This document shows, piece after piece, positions 52,795 to 61,704 of a stretch of DNA of 64,000 nt. The notes under the pieces are model-generated. The model had not been told where the DNA came from. It did no database searches and was given only the letters and a program-made list of their open reading frames with translations. The stretch is from Cryptosporangium aurantiacum (GTDB lineage: Bacteria; Actinomycetota; Actinomycetes; Mycobacteriales; Cryptosporangiaceae): contig NZ_FRCS01000002.1 of the NCBI RefSeq assembly GCF_900143005.1, positions 372,001 to 436,000 on the forward strand. Reading direction: 5' to 3'. The translations under genes and the position numbers were made by a program. Every line of letters starts with the position of its first letter. Within the stretch, counting starts at the first letter, position 1.

Positions 52795-54072
52795 TCAGTC
52801 GAGCAGCCCCGCCTCGCGCGCGCCACGCAGGGACGGGGCGATCCGGTGCGTCGGGCCGACGTGGCCCTCGACCGCGTCGGCGGTCTTGAGCCCCTCACCC
52901 GTGTTGAAGATGACGGTCTCGGCGTTCGGGTCCAGTTCGCCGGAGGCCACCAGGTTCTTCAGCACCGCGACGGTCACGCCGCCCGCGGTCTCGCCGAAGA
53001 TGCCGGTCGTCTCGGCCAGCAGCCGGATCCCGTCGCGGATCTCGTCGTCGCCGACCGCGGCGATCGCGCCCCCGGTGCGGCGGACCGCGTCGAGCACGTA
53101 CGGGCCGTCCGCCGGGTTCCCGATGTTCAGCGACTTCGCGATGCCGGTCGGCTTCACCGGGCGAACGACGTCGTGGCCCTCGGCGAACGCGGTGTAGACC
53201 GGCGAGCAGCCCGCGGACTGCGCGCCGAACACCCGCCACGGGCTGTCCGCGACCAGACCACCCTTGACCAGCTCGCCGAACGCCTTGTCGATCTTCGTCA
53301 GCAGCGACCCGGACGCGATCGGCACCACGACCTGCGCGGGCAGACGCCAGCCGAGCTGCTCGGCGACCTCGTACCCGAGCGTCTTCGAACCCTCGGCGTA
53401 GTACGGCCGCACGTTCTGGTTGACGAACGCCGTGGCCTCGAACGCCTCGTCCTCCTGCAGCTCGCTGGTCAGCCGGTTGACGTCGTCGTAGCTGCCCTCG
53501 ACCGCGACCAGCCGGGGGTTGTAGACCGCCGACGCCAGGATCTTGCTCGGCTCCAGGTCCGAGGGGATGAACACGGTGGCCTGCCAGCCGGCGCGGGCGG
53601 CGTGCGCGGCCACCGAGTTGGCCAGGTTGCCGGTGGACGCACAGGCCACGGCGTTGTAGCCGAGGCCCTTCGCCGCGGTGAGCGCGAGCGAGACGACCCG
53701 GTCCTTGAACGAGTGGGTCGGGTTGGCCGAGTCGTCCTTCACCCAGAGCGGGGCGTTCAGGCCGATCGCCTCGGCGAGCCGGTCGGCGCGGACCAGCGGC
53801 GTCAGGCCGGGGTTGAGGCTCACCCTGTCGTCCGGGTTCTGCCCCACCGGAAGGAGCGGCGCGTAGCGCCAGATGTTCTGCGGTCCCGCCTCGATCTGCT
53901 CCCGGGTCACCGACGCGAGCGCGTCGGCGTCGTAGCCGACCTCCAGCGGGCCGAAACACTCGGCACAGGCGTGGACCGCGATCAGCGGGAACTCAGCGCC
54001 GCAGTTGCGACAGCGAAGGACGCGGGCAGGGCTGGAGTTTGCGGTGTTCAGGGCACCGAGCAGCGAAGTCAT
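52795..54072 (-). CDS. thrC: Threonine synthase
   Basis: 425 residues, PLP-dependent fold type II. It turns O-phosphohomoserine into threonine. An N-terminal zinc ribbon is visible (Cys21, 24, 36, 39: CRNCGAEF and CAECFGPL). The PLP lysine is Lys123 in NPTHSFKDR; the phosphate loop is near VVPIASGSLLTKI, and ASTGNLANS and FNTGEGLKTADAV are family motifs. hom and thrB are not adjacent. Expression should be lowered by SAM through the riboswitch just upstream, which suggests control of flux between threonine and methionine. Confidence 0.95.
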   Translation of the reverse strand: MTSLLGALNTANSSPARVLRCRNCGAEFPLIAVHACAECFGPLEVGYDADALASVTREQIEAGPQNIWRYAPLLPVGQNPDDRVSLNPGLTPLVRADRLAEAIGLNAPLWVKDDSANPTHSFKDRVVSLALTAAKGLGYNAVACASTGNLANSVAAHAARAGWQATVFIPSDLEPSKILASAVYNPRLVAVEGSYDDVNRLTSELQEDEAFEATAFVNQNVRPYYAEGSKTLGYEVAEQLGWRLPAQVVVPIASGSLLTKIDKAFGELVKGGLVADSPWRVFGAQSAGCSPVYTAFAEGHDVVRPVKPTGIAKSLNIGNPADGPYVLDAVRRTGGAIAAVGDDEIRDGIRLLAETTGIFGETAGGVTVAVLKNLVASGELDPNAETVIFNTGEGLKTADAVEGHVGPTHRIAPSLRGAREAGLLD

Positions 54073-54082
54073 GCGAGGCTTA

Positions 54083-54212
54083 CCTCATCTCTCCCGGATC
54101 AACCGGGACGGAAGTGGCACCTGTCGCACCTGCCTCGCCGCGCGAGATTTGCATGGATGCGATGGTTGCCGGGGCTTCGCCGGGCCGTGTCCCTCTGCCC
54201 CTCTGGATGAGT
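54083..54212 (-). ncRNA. SAM riboswitch (S-box type) before thrC
   Basis: On the minus strand the leader reads CTCATCCAGAGGGGCAGAGG near its 5' end, GGGACACGGCCCGGCGAAGC and CCCCGGCAACC in the core, CAGGTGCCA later, and ends GGGAGAGATGAGG. These are the conserved S-box blocks (ATCCAGAG..GGAGGGA, GGCCC.ATGAA..CCCGGCAACC, GGTGCCA, GA.AGATGAG). Helix P1 is CTCATC (54211-54206) with GATGAG (54089-54084). The GAGG of the 3' P1 strand is also the only plausible thrC ribosome binding site, 10 nt before the ATG. Confidence 0.88.
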
Positions 54213-54366
54213 TCCGTATGCAGTTGTGTCGCCTAGTTTACGACGCCCGCTCCGCCGATCGTCCGCTTGCTCCCATCCCCTGGGAGTTGCCTACCTCACT
54301 GTGCACGCCGCGACTACACAGTGAAGCGGACGCCGCCCCGCGACGTCCGCATTCCCCGTAAGAGCT

Positions 54367-55158
54367 CTAGTGGAACATCCCTCGCCGCTGGGTGAGGATC
54401 TGCAGGTGCTCGTGGAGCCACTGCTCCCAGTTGAGCTGCTCAGCGCCCGCGTACTGCACCGTGAACCGGTTGTACGCGTCGCTGCCCGAGCTCAGGAACC
54501 CGCCGCGCTTGTCGAGCTCCAGCAGCACGTCCATCGACTGCGGACCGGAGATGAACGTGACCTCGAGTTCGTTGATCGCGCCCGCGTACTGGTGCGCCGG
54601 GTAGAACTCGATCTCCTGGAAGAACGGCAGCCGCGAACCGTAGAGCGTCCCCCGCTCCAGGTCGGCGCCCTTGAACTGGAAGCCGAGCCGGCTGAACGCG
54701 TCGAGCAGCCTGGCCTGCGCCGGCAGCGGGTTGACCTGGATCGGATCCATGTCGCCCTTGTCGAGCGAGCCGGCCAGCTCCAGCTCGGTGCGGACGCCGA
54801 GCTGCATGCCGTGCAGCGGGTAGCCGTTGACGCTCGTGATCGGCGTCTCCCACGGCACCGCCAGCTCGAACGGCACCGCGTGCTGCGCACCCGGCGCGAG
54901 GCTGAAGCGGTGCCCGAGGTGCAGCCGCTGGAACGCCATCATCGTGTTGTGCTCGTAGTCGTCCCCGCCCAGGGTCTCGCCCTCGACCTCGACCTTGGCG
55001 ACCAGCTCGAGCTCGACCCGGTCGACGACCATCTCGACGTTGCCGCCGCTGATCCGCACCTCGCCGCGGAGTAGATCGCCCGGCTGGGTGTGCGGAGAGG
55101 CGAGCACGGTATCGACGGAGGCCCCGCCGCCGAACATCGCCGAGAGCTTCTTGAACAT
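54367..55158 (-). CDS. spo0M: Spo0M-like arrestin-fold protein
   Basis: 263 residues from the ATG at 55158, preceded by AAGGA. It begins MFKKLSAMFGGGASVDTVLAS and shows the Spo0M pattern: PGDLLRGEVRISGGNVEMVVDRVELEL, HAVPFELAVPWETPITSVNG, GVRTELELAGSLDKGD, and a C-terminal domain with FYPAHQYAGAINELEV. Arrestin-like Spo0M proteins act in sporulation or cytokinesis control in Bacillus and are common in actinobacteria; the role here is unknown. It is transcribed alone. Confidence 0.92.
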   Translation of the reverse strand: MFKKLSAMFGGGASVDTVLASPHTQPGDLLRGEVRISGGNVEMVVDRVELELVAKVEVEGETLGGDDYEHNTMMAFQRLHLGHRFSLAPGAQHAVPFELAVPWETPITSVNGYPLHGMQLGVRTELELAGSLDKGDMDPIQVNPLPAQARLLDAFSRLGFQFKGADLERGTLYGSRLPFFQEIEFYPAHQYAGAINELEVTFISGPQSMDVLLELDKRGGFLSSGSDAYNRFTVQYAGAEQLNWEQWLHEHLQILTQRRGMFH

Positions 55159-55372
55159 CACGCGATCCTTAACGTTGCTGAGATGGGCTACTGCCGTGCC
55201 GGGCACGGCAACGCGGGCAGCAATCGAGGAGCTTGCTGACGCGCCGCCATAATCGCAGCCCGCGCCGCAGAAAGGGACGCACTCGTCAGGGATGCGACTA
55301 CCGGATGATCCCGTCGGGTGACCCCGGACCGACGAATACCTGCCGAGCGGGTCGGAATTACGACCGGCCCGC

Positions 55373-56251
55373 TCAACTGACGATGTCTTTACGGAGGAAA
55401 CGCCACCACGCGAGCGAGAGAAAGACGGTCGTGTACGCCACCGCCGATACCGCGCCCTTCACCATGTCCTCGGCGTCGATCGGCGAGGACAGCAAGCTGA
55501 GCCATGCCGTTCCGTAACGAGTCGGAAGCAGCCCGCGAAGATCTCCGAGTGCGGTGACCGCTTCGAGAATGTTGGAGATGATCCACAGCATCACCGCGCC
55601 GCCGACCGCGCCGAGTGGGGCGTCGGTCCGCACGGACAGGTAGAACGCGAGTCCGGCCACCGGCAGCAACGTGACCGCGATATAACCGACCGCGAGCACG
55701 ATCCGGCCGAGCGCTTCCCACGCCGGAATGTCGACGCCGAGCTGCGTGCGCAGCGGTTCCCAGCCGAACGCGATCGTCCCCGCGACCATCGCGACGGTCG
55801 GTAGCAGCAGCAGCGCGAACCCGCTGTAGGCCAGGCCGACGGTCAGCTTCTGCCGGAGCAGCCGTCCGCGCGGCACCGGCGAAGCCAGCAGGTAGCGCAG
55901 CGTGCCCCAGCTGGCCTCGCTGGCCACCGTGTCACCGCAGAACAGCGCGACGACGACCAGCAGCAGGAAGCTCGACGCGACGTAGACCGCGAACAGCGTG
56001 AAGTTCGCAGCCCCCGCCGTGGCGAGGTCGGCGAGGCTGGTGCCCTCCTCGGCCGAGTCCGGGTCGTCGGGCACGCCGATCTTGAACGCGGCCACCAGGA
56101 TCAGCGGCAGGACAACCAGGAACCCGAGCGCGATCTGGGTTCGGCGACGGGTGAGCTGCCGCAGCACCTCCGCGCCGAAGCGGAGCGTCCGGCCCGGCCG
56201 GTAGGCGGCTTCGCCGCCCGCCGAACGCGAGGGTGTGGAGACCTCGCTCAT
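55373..56251 (-). CDS. ABC-2 type permease, partner of the hydrolase-ATPase fusion
   Basis: 292 residues with about six hydrophobic segments: helix 1 near 40-60 (ALGFLVVLPLILVAAF), then FTLFAVYVASSFLLLVVVALF and so on. GDTVASEASWGTLRYLLASPVPRGRLL between helices 2 and 3 is a typical ABC-2 permease motif. The C-terminus ends in a short cytoplasmic tail. Its ATG overlaps the stop of the fusion gene by one nucleotide (TGATG), so both products should be made together. It supplies the membrane subunit that the ATPase domain needs. Confidence 0.92.
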   Translation of the reverse strand: MSEVSTPSRSAGGEAAYRPGRTLRFGAEVLRQLTRRRTQIALGFLVVLPLILVAAFKIGVPDDPDSAEEGTSLADLATAGAANFTLFAVYVASSFLLLVVVALFCGDTVASEASWGTLRYLLASPVPRGRLLRQKLTVGLAYSGFALLLLPTVAMVAGTIAFGWEPLRTQLGVDIPAWEALGRIVLAVGYIAVTLLPVAGLAFYLSVRTDAPLGAVGGAVMLWIISNILEAVTALGDLRGLLPTRYGTAWLSLLSSPIDAEDMVKGAVSAVAYTTVFLSLAWWRFLRKDIVS

Positions 56252-59100
56252 CAGTTCTCTCCCACGAGTTCGAGGAACACGTCCTCCAGGCGACGCCTGG
56301 CGACCAGCCGCTCGACGCCGACGCCCGCGCCGACGAGTTCGCGGACGACGTCGCTGCGTTCGGCACCGGCCAGTTCCACGACGAGCCCGCGGCCGTTCGG
56401 ATTCACCAGCTCGACGCCCGGCATGGCCTTCAGCGCGGTCAGCGCGGCGTCCCGATCGCCGTCGGCGACCTCGACCAGGACCGACCGGCCCTCGCCGACG
56501 ATCTCCGTGACCGGCCCGGCCGCCACACCGACGCCCTTGCTGACCACGACGACGTGGCTGCAGACCTGTTCGACCTCGGCCAGCAGGTGCGAGGAGACCA
56601 GCACGGCCCGCCCGTCGGTGGCGTACCGGGACAGCACGGAGCGCATCTCCGCGATCTGCGGCGGGTCGAGCCCGTTCGTCGGTTCGTCGAGCACCAGCAG
56701 GTCGGGCAGTCCGAGCATCGCCTGTGCGATCGCCAGCCGCTGCCGCATGCCCTGGCTGTAGGTCTTCACCTTCCGGTGCACGGCAGCGCCGAGGCCGGCG
56801 ATCTCCAGCGCTTCCTCCAGGCGAGCGGACTCGGCCGGGCGTCCGGTGGCCTGCCAGTACCGGTGCAGGTTGTCGAGGCCGGAGAGGTGCGGCAGCAGGC
56901 CGGGTCCCTCGACGAACGCCCCGATCCGGGACAGCACCGGCGCACCCGGGACGATCCGGTGGCCGAAGACCAGGATCTCGCCGCCGGTGGGCCGGATCAG
57001 CCCCATCAGCATCCGCAGCGCGGTCGTCTTACCCGCACCGTTCGGACCGAGCAGGCCGACGACCTGGCCGGGCTCGACCGTGAACGAGAGGTCCCGGACC
57101 GCGAGGTACCCGTCGCCGTAGGCCTTCTTCAACCCGCGGACGACGAGCGGCGAACCCGCGGCGTCCGGGTCGACCGCCACGTCCTGCCTGCGGCGGCGCA
57201 GCCGTACGACGAGCACCGCGACCGTCACCCCGACGGCCACCGCGGCCAGCAGACCGATCAGCACCCAGACCCAGACGCCGGTGGAGTCCGCGACCGGCAC
57301 CGGGCTGACCTCGGGCAACCGCAGGCTGTTCGCCTGCACGGAGACCTGGTAGACGGCGGGCGCGGCCGGCCCGGCGTACGCCTGGTCCGCGGTGGCCACC
57401 ACCAGTCGGACGCTGTGCCCGGACTCGAAGCGGTGGCCGATCGCGGGCAGCGACACGGTCACCGGCGGGGCGGTGCCGATCGTCTCGGCGGTGCGCGGGA
57501 GGCCGGTCAGCCGGATCGGCGCCACCGAACCGCCGGGCAGCGTGGCCCGGCCGTCCGCGTCGACGTCGTACAGCTTGACGAACAGCACGGCTTCGCCGGT
57601 CGGCGAGGCGACCTGGAGCCGGACCGTCGGCGTGCCTGCGACGTCCACCGGGCGGGCCAGCTCGACGCCGCTGTAGGCGGCGAACTGACCGGGTACGTCG
57701 ATGCCCGCGCTGCCGAGACGGCTGGTCAGCGAACCGACGCCGGGCAGCGAGGAGAGCCCGGCCGGTGTACCGGCCGGCGGGTTCGCGACCGGCTGCGGGC
57801 TGATCCCGTTCAGCCGGACGCGGTACCCGTCGCCGGTGCCGGGCGGGTAGTCGTCCAGCGTGTAGATCCGGGTGGTCGGCCGGGTGTCCCGGACGCTGAT
57901 CGCACCGGCCGTCGTGTAGCTGAACTCGTCGTCGGGCGCCGGTCCGGTGCCGTCCAGGTAGTGGTCGAGCCAGGCGAGCTGCAGTGCGTTGACCCGGTCG
58001 GTCTCGCGGGTCGACGCGCTGGCGTCGTGGCCCCCGGCGTACCAGGCGACCCGCACCGGCGTACCGGTCGCCGCGATGCCGCGCGCGTTGGCGTCGGCCT
58101 CGGAGAGCGGGAACAGCGTGTCGGCCTGGCCCTGGATCAGCAGCGTCGGGGCGGTGATCCGGCTCAGCACGCTCGACGGGCTGGCGCGCCGGAGCCGCTC
58201 GACGATCGCCGGGGTGGCCCGCCCGGTGGTCGCCGCCTCGAGGTAGAGCTTGCACAGTTCAGGCTCGAACCGCCCGCACTGCACCAGCTCGTCGGCCTTT
58301 GACGGGTCGACCGTGCTCAGGTCGATCTCACCGTTCGCGTCCTGGCGGGCGCCGAGCAGCGCGGCCAGGTCACCGGCGCTGGTGGCGCCACCGGCACTCG
58401 CGCTGCCGAAGAACAGCCCGGCCCAGGAACGCTTGAACACACCGTCGGCGGGGCCCGCCCCGGTCGACTCCGGGAAGAACGCGTTCGCGAGGTCGTTCCA
58501 GGTGATCTGCGGGACGACCGTGTCGACCCGCTGGTCGTAGCCGGCCAGCAGCAGGCTCAGCGCACCACCGTACGAGCCGCCCACCGCGGCGACGCGCGGG
58601 TCGCCGTCGGCGTCCTGCCGGACGTCGTCCCTGGTGGCGAGGCGGTCGATCAGCGCGCGGGCGTCGTTGACCTCGTAGTCGGGGTCGTCCAGCGAGATCG
58701 TGCCGCCGGAGCGGCCGAACCCGCGGGCGCTCCACGTCATGACCAGGTAGCCCTGTCCGGCCAGCCGGCGCGCGTCGGCGGCGACGCTGGCCTTGCTGCC
58801 GCCGAACCCGTGGGCCAGCAGCACCGCCGGGACCGGGTGGTCGGCGGACGCGCTCTCCGGGACGTAGACCGTGGTGTCGAGCTCGATCGGCTGGTTACGC
58901 GCCGGGCCGGACTGCACGGTGACCATCGCGGCGGTCGATCGGACCGACTCGCCCTCCGGCCAGCGAATCCAGGTGATCAACGCGGCGACGGCGGCGATCA
59001 CGACCAGCGCGGTGACAATTCGCCGAAGAGTGAACACCGCACGCCAGCCGGTCCGCGCCGGTCCCGGCATGCCCCGCCCGCTGGGCTCGTCTGGCTTCAC
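56251..59100 (-). CDS. Exported alpha/beta-hydrolase fused to ABC ATPase
   Basis: 949 residues with four parts. A helix at 28-45 crosses the membrane. Residues 70-390 form an alpha/beta-hydrolase of the X-Pro dipeptidyl-peptidase (S15) type: Ser176 in VGGSYGGA, Asp327 in GQADTLF, His358 in GGHDA. Residues 400-595 are the beta-rich C-terminal domain of that family. A second helix (609-632) returns to the cytoplasm, followed by an ABC ATPase: Walker A GPNGAGKTT (685), signature YSQGMRQRL (781), Walker B LLVLDEPTNGLD. The enzyme would lie outside and the ATPase inside. The start is a GTG; an ATG at 59070 is an alternative. Confidence 0.9.
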   Translation of the reverse strand: MKPDEPSGRGMPGPARTGWRAVFTLRRIVTALVVIAAVAALITWIRWPEGESVRSTAAMVTVQSGPARNQPIELDTTVYVPESASADHPVPAVLLAHGFGGSKASVAADARRLAGQGYLVMTWSARGFGRSGGTISLDDPDYEVNDARALIDRLATRDDVRQDADGDPRVAAVGGSYGGALSLLLAGYDQRVDTVVPQITWNDLANAFFPESTGAGPADGVFKRSWAGLFFGSASAGGATSAGDLAALLGARQDANGEIDLSTVDPSKADELVQCGRFEPELCKLYLEAATTGRATPAIVERLRRASPSSVLSRITAPTLLIQGQADTLFPLSEADANARGIAATGTPVRVAWYAGGHDASASTRETDRVNALQLAWLDHYLDGTGPAPDDEFSYTTAGAISVRDTRPTTRIYTLDDYPPGTGDGYRVRLNGISPQPVANPPAGTPAGLSSLPGVGSLTSRLGSAGIDVPGQFAAYSGVELARPVDVAGTPTVRLQVASPTGEAVLFVKLYDVDADGRATLPGGSVAPIRLTGLPRTAETIGTAPPVTVSLPAIGHRFESGHSVRLVVATADQAYAGPAAPAVYQVSVQANSLRLPEVSPVPVADSTGVWVWVLIGLLAAVAVGVTVAVLVVRLRRRRQDVAVDPDAAGSPLVVRGLKKAYGDGYLAVRDLSFTVEPGQVVGLLGPNGAGKTTALRMLMGLIRPTGGEILVFGHRIVPGAPVLSRIGAFVEGPGLLPHLSGLDNLHRYWQATGRPAESARLEEALEIAGLGAAVHRKVKTYSQGMRQRLAIAQAMLGLPDLLVLDEPTNGLDPPQIAEMRSVLSRYATDGRAVLVSSHLLAEVEQVCSHVVVVSKGVGVAAGPVTEIVGEGRSVLVEVADGDRDAALTALKAMPGVELVNPNGRGLVVELAGAERSDVVRELVGAGVGVERLVARRRLEDVFLELVGEN

Positions 59101-59215
59101 GTCCTCACCCTAGGTCGGCCTTCCTGAGAGTCGGCTGACCTCTCAGCCGCCTGTCAGCTCCACTCAACCGGCCGGCGAGCGCCAAAAGCTTGCGGCACAC
59201 CGCAGACTTGCTGGC

Positions 59216-61621
59216 GTGACCTCTGAGCCGCCCTCGCTAACACTGACCGCCAGCCTGCGCTCAGCTGTGCTCGACGCCCGGCGCGGGCTGGTGCGCCTCC
59301 ATCCGGAGGTGTTGGCCGCGCTCGACCTGCGGCCCGGTGACCCGGTGCTGCTCCGCAGCGCCGAACGCACCTCCGCGGGCATCGCCACCGCGAGCGAGCC
59401 GAGCTCGGCCAGAGGCCTGCTGCTCGCCGACGACCTGACGATGGGCAACCTGCGGGTCCGGGACGGTGCCCCGGTCGACGTCAGCCCCGCGCCGGTGCAA
59501 GCGGCGCGCACGATCACGGTCGCCGGGGACGCCACGGTGGTCGCCGCGGTCTCGCCGGAGATGCTCCGGCTGGCACTGTTGAGCAAGGTGATCACCAGCG
59601 GGGACGACGTCTCGCTGCTGCCCCAGGACCTCGACCCGGCGCACCCGCACCGCCCGCTGGTGGAGTCCGCGCGACGCAGCCTCTCCAACGCGGTCGGCAG
59701 CGGCTGGACGGCCGCGCTGCTCACGGTCGTGTCGGCCGAGCCGGAGACGGCCGCGCTGGTCACCCCGGACACGATCGTCACCTGGTCGGAGGGGTCGGGC
59801 GGCGCGGTGTGGGGCGGTCGCGGCGCGGCCACCGCGGCCTGGTCAGGCGCCGGCTCGCGGCCCTCCGGCGCGGGTGGCGGGCTCGGGGCCGCCGGGCTTC
59901 GCGGCGCGGCTCCCGGGACGCCGACATCCGGGATCTCCGGGGCGGCCGGGGCCGTAGCGAGCGCTGCCGGCGCGTCGAGCGTCCGCAGCCGAGCAGTGCC
60001 CGACGAGTTGCAGCACCTGTTCGGCGAGCCCGGAGCCGCGGTCGACGACGAACCCCGGCCACCGGACGACCTGATCGGCCTGCGCAGCCAGGCCGCCCAC
60101 CTGACCGAGCTGTTCGACCTCGCGTTCCACCACCGCGAGGTGCTCGACCGGCTGGGCACCACCGTGCAGCTCGGCGTGCTGGTCACCGGGCCGCCGGGGG
60201 CTGGTAAGTCGACGCTCGTGCGGTCGGTCGCGCAGGCCACCGGCGCCGCCGTGCTGCGGATCTGGTGCCCCGGCCTGGCCGCGGTGGCGCCGGACGCGGC
60301 CGCGGACGTGCTCCGCCGGGCCACCGCCAGGGCGACCGCGGAGCAGCCGACCGTGCTGCTGCTCAACGACGTCGAGGCGCTGGCACCACGGACCGATCCG
60401 GGGCCGCTCGCCACCGTCCTCACCCAGCTGATCTCCAACCTGGTGAGCGCCGGGCGAACCGCCGTCGTCTGCACGACCAGCCGCCCGGAGGACGTGGACT
60501 CCGGCCTGCGCCGCCCCGGCGTGCTCGACCACGAGCTGCGGGTCCCGATGCCGGACGCCGTCGAGCGACGTGAGCTGTTGTCGCTGTTCACCCGCGCGCT
60601 GCCGGTCGCCGACGACGTGTCGCTGGACGACATCGCGGCCCGCACGCCGGGGTTCGTCGCCGCCGACCTCGGCACGCTGGTGCGCGAGGCGGGCGTGCGG
60701 GCGGCGATCCGGCAGCGGGACGACGACACGCCCCAGATCGCGAAGAGCGACTTGGACGCCGCGATCCGGTCGGTCCGGCCGACGTCGATGGCCGAGTCGA
60801 CGCTCGAGGTGGCGTCGCTCTCGCTGGACGACGTCGGCGACATGAAGGAGGTCAAGGAGGCGCTGACCGAGTCCGTGCTGTGGCCGCTGCGCTACCCGGA
60901 CACGTTCACCCGCCTGGGCATCGACCCACCGCGCGGCGTGCTGCTCTACGGGCCGCCGGGGTGCGGCAAGACGTTCCTGGTGCGGGCGCTGGCCGGCACC
61001 GGTCAGGCGAACGTGCTCGCGGTGAAGGGCGCCGAGCTGCTCACCAAGTGGGTCGGAGAGAGCGAACGGTCGGTGCGGGAGCTGTTCCGCCGTGCCCGGG
61101 AGGCCGCGCCGACGCTGGTGTTCCTGGACGAGGTGGACGCGCTGGCCCCGGTGCGTGGCCAGGCCACCGACGGCGGCACCACCGACCGGGTGGTGGCCGC
61201 GCTGCTCACCGAGCTGGACGGCGTGGAGGGGCTGCGCAACGTCGTCGTGATCGGTGCGACGAACCGCCCGGACATGGTCGACCCGGCGCTGCTCCGGCCC
61301 GGCCGGCTGGAGCGGCTGGTGTTCGTGCCGCCGCCGGACGGGGAAGCGCGCGCGGACATCCTCCGGGCGGCTTCGCGGAAGGTGCCGCTCGCCGACGACA
61401 TCGACCTGGACGAAGTCGCCGGTGAACTGGACGGCTTCTCGTCAGCCGACTGCGCGGCGCTGGTACGGGAAGCCGCGCTCGCCGCGATGCGCGAGTCGAT
61501 GGACACCGCCGAGGTGACCGCCGCCCACCTCCGTACCGCCCAGGGCCGGGTCCGGCCGTCGCTCGACCCGGTGCAGGTCGCGCACCTCGCGGCGTACGCG
61601 GAGAAACGCGAGGCCCGCTGA
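59216..61621 (+). CDS. cpa: Cdc48-like AAA ATPase (Cpa type)
   Basis: 801 residues. An N-terminal double-psi-barrel-like domain (1-90, with LRPGDPVLLR) and a second subdomain lead into a Gly/Ala-rich linker (about 195-262). ATPase domain D1 has Walker A GPPGAGKS (325-332) but Walker B LLLNDVE and LRRPGVLDHE at the Arg-finger site. D2 has GPPGCGKT (579-586), pore loop KWVGES, VFLDEVD (635-641) and LLRPGRLE. This matches the actinobacterial Cdc48-like protein described as a proteasome interactor in mycobacteria (Cpa). No proteasome genes are near. The start is GTG at 59216. Confidence 0.9.
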   Translation: MTSEPPSLTLTASLRSAVLDARRGLVRLHPEVLAALDLRPGDPVLLRSAERTSAGIATASEPSSARGLLLADDLTMGNLRVRDGAPVDVSPAPVQAARTITVAGDATVVAAVSPEMLRLALLSKVITSGDDVSLLPQDLDPAHPHRPLVESARRSLSNAVGSGWTAALLTVVSAEPETAALVTPDTIVTWSEGSGGAVWGGRGAATAAWSGAGSRPSGAGGGLGAAGLRGAAPGTPTSGISGAAGAVASAAGASSVRSRAVPDELQHLFGEPGAAVDDEPRPPDDLIGLRSQAAHLTELFDLAFHHREVLDRLGTTVQLGVLVTGPPGAGKSTLVRSVAQATGAAVLRIWCPGLAAVAPDAAADVLRRATARATAEQPTVLLLNDVEALAPRTDPGPLATVLTQLISNLVSAGRTAVVCTTSRPEDVDSGLRRPGVLDHELRVPMPDAVERRELLSLFTRALPVADDVSLDDIAARTPGFVAADLGTLVREAGVRAAIRQRDDDTPQIAKSDLDAAIRSVRPTSMAESTLEVASLSLDDVGDMKEVKEALTESVLWPLRYPDTFTRLGIDPPRGVLLYGPPGCGKTFLVRALAGTGQANVLAVKGAELLTKWVGESERSVRELFRRAREAAPTLVFLDEVDALAPVRGQATDGGTTDRVVAALLTELDGVEGLRNVVVIGATNRPDMVDPALLRPGRLERLVFVPPPDGEARADILRAASRKVPLADDIDLDEVAGELDGFSSADCAALVREAALAAMRESMDTAEVTAAHLRTAQGRVRPSLDPVQVAHLAAYAEKREAR

Positions 61622-61704
61622 CCCCTGTTAGGGGTCAGCGGAATCGTCCGCGCAGCCGTACGATCCGCCGCAGAGGACGCCGAGGAGCACCAACCGGAGG
61701 CGCA

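Noticed and set aside
56233-58302. Plus-strand open frame of 689 codons opposite the hydrolase-ABC fusion
   Set aside because: The His/Arg/Asp-rich composition and exact opposition to a motif-rich gene mark it as a shadow.
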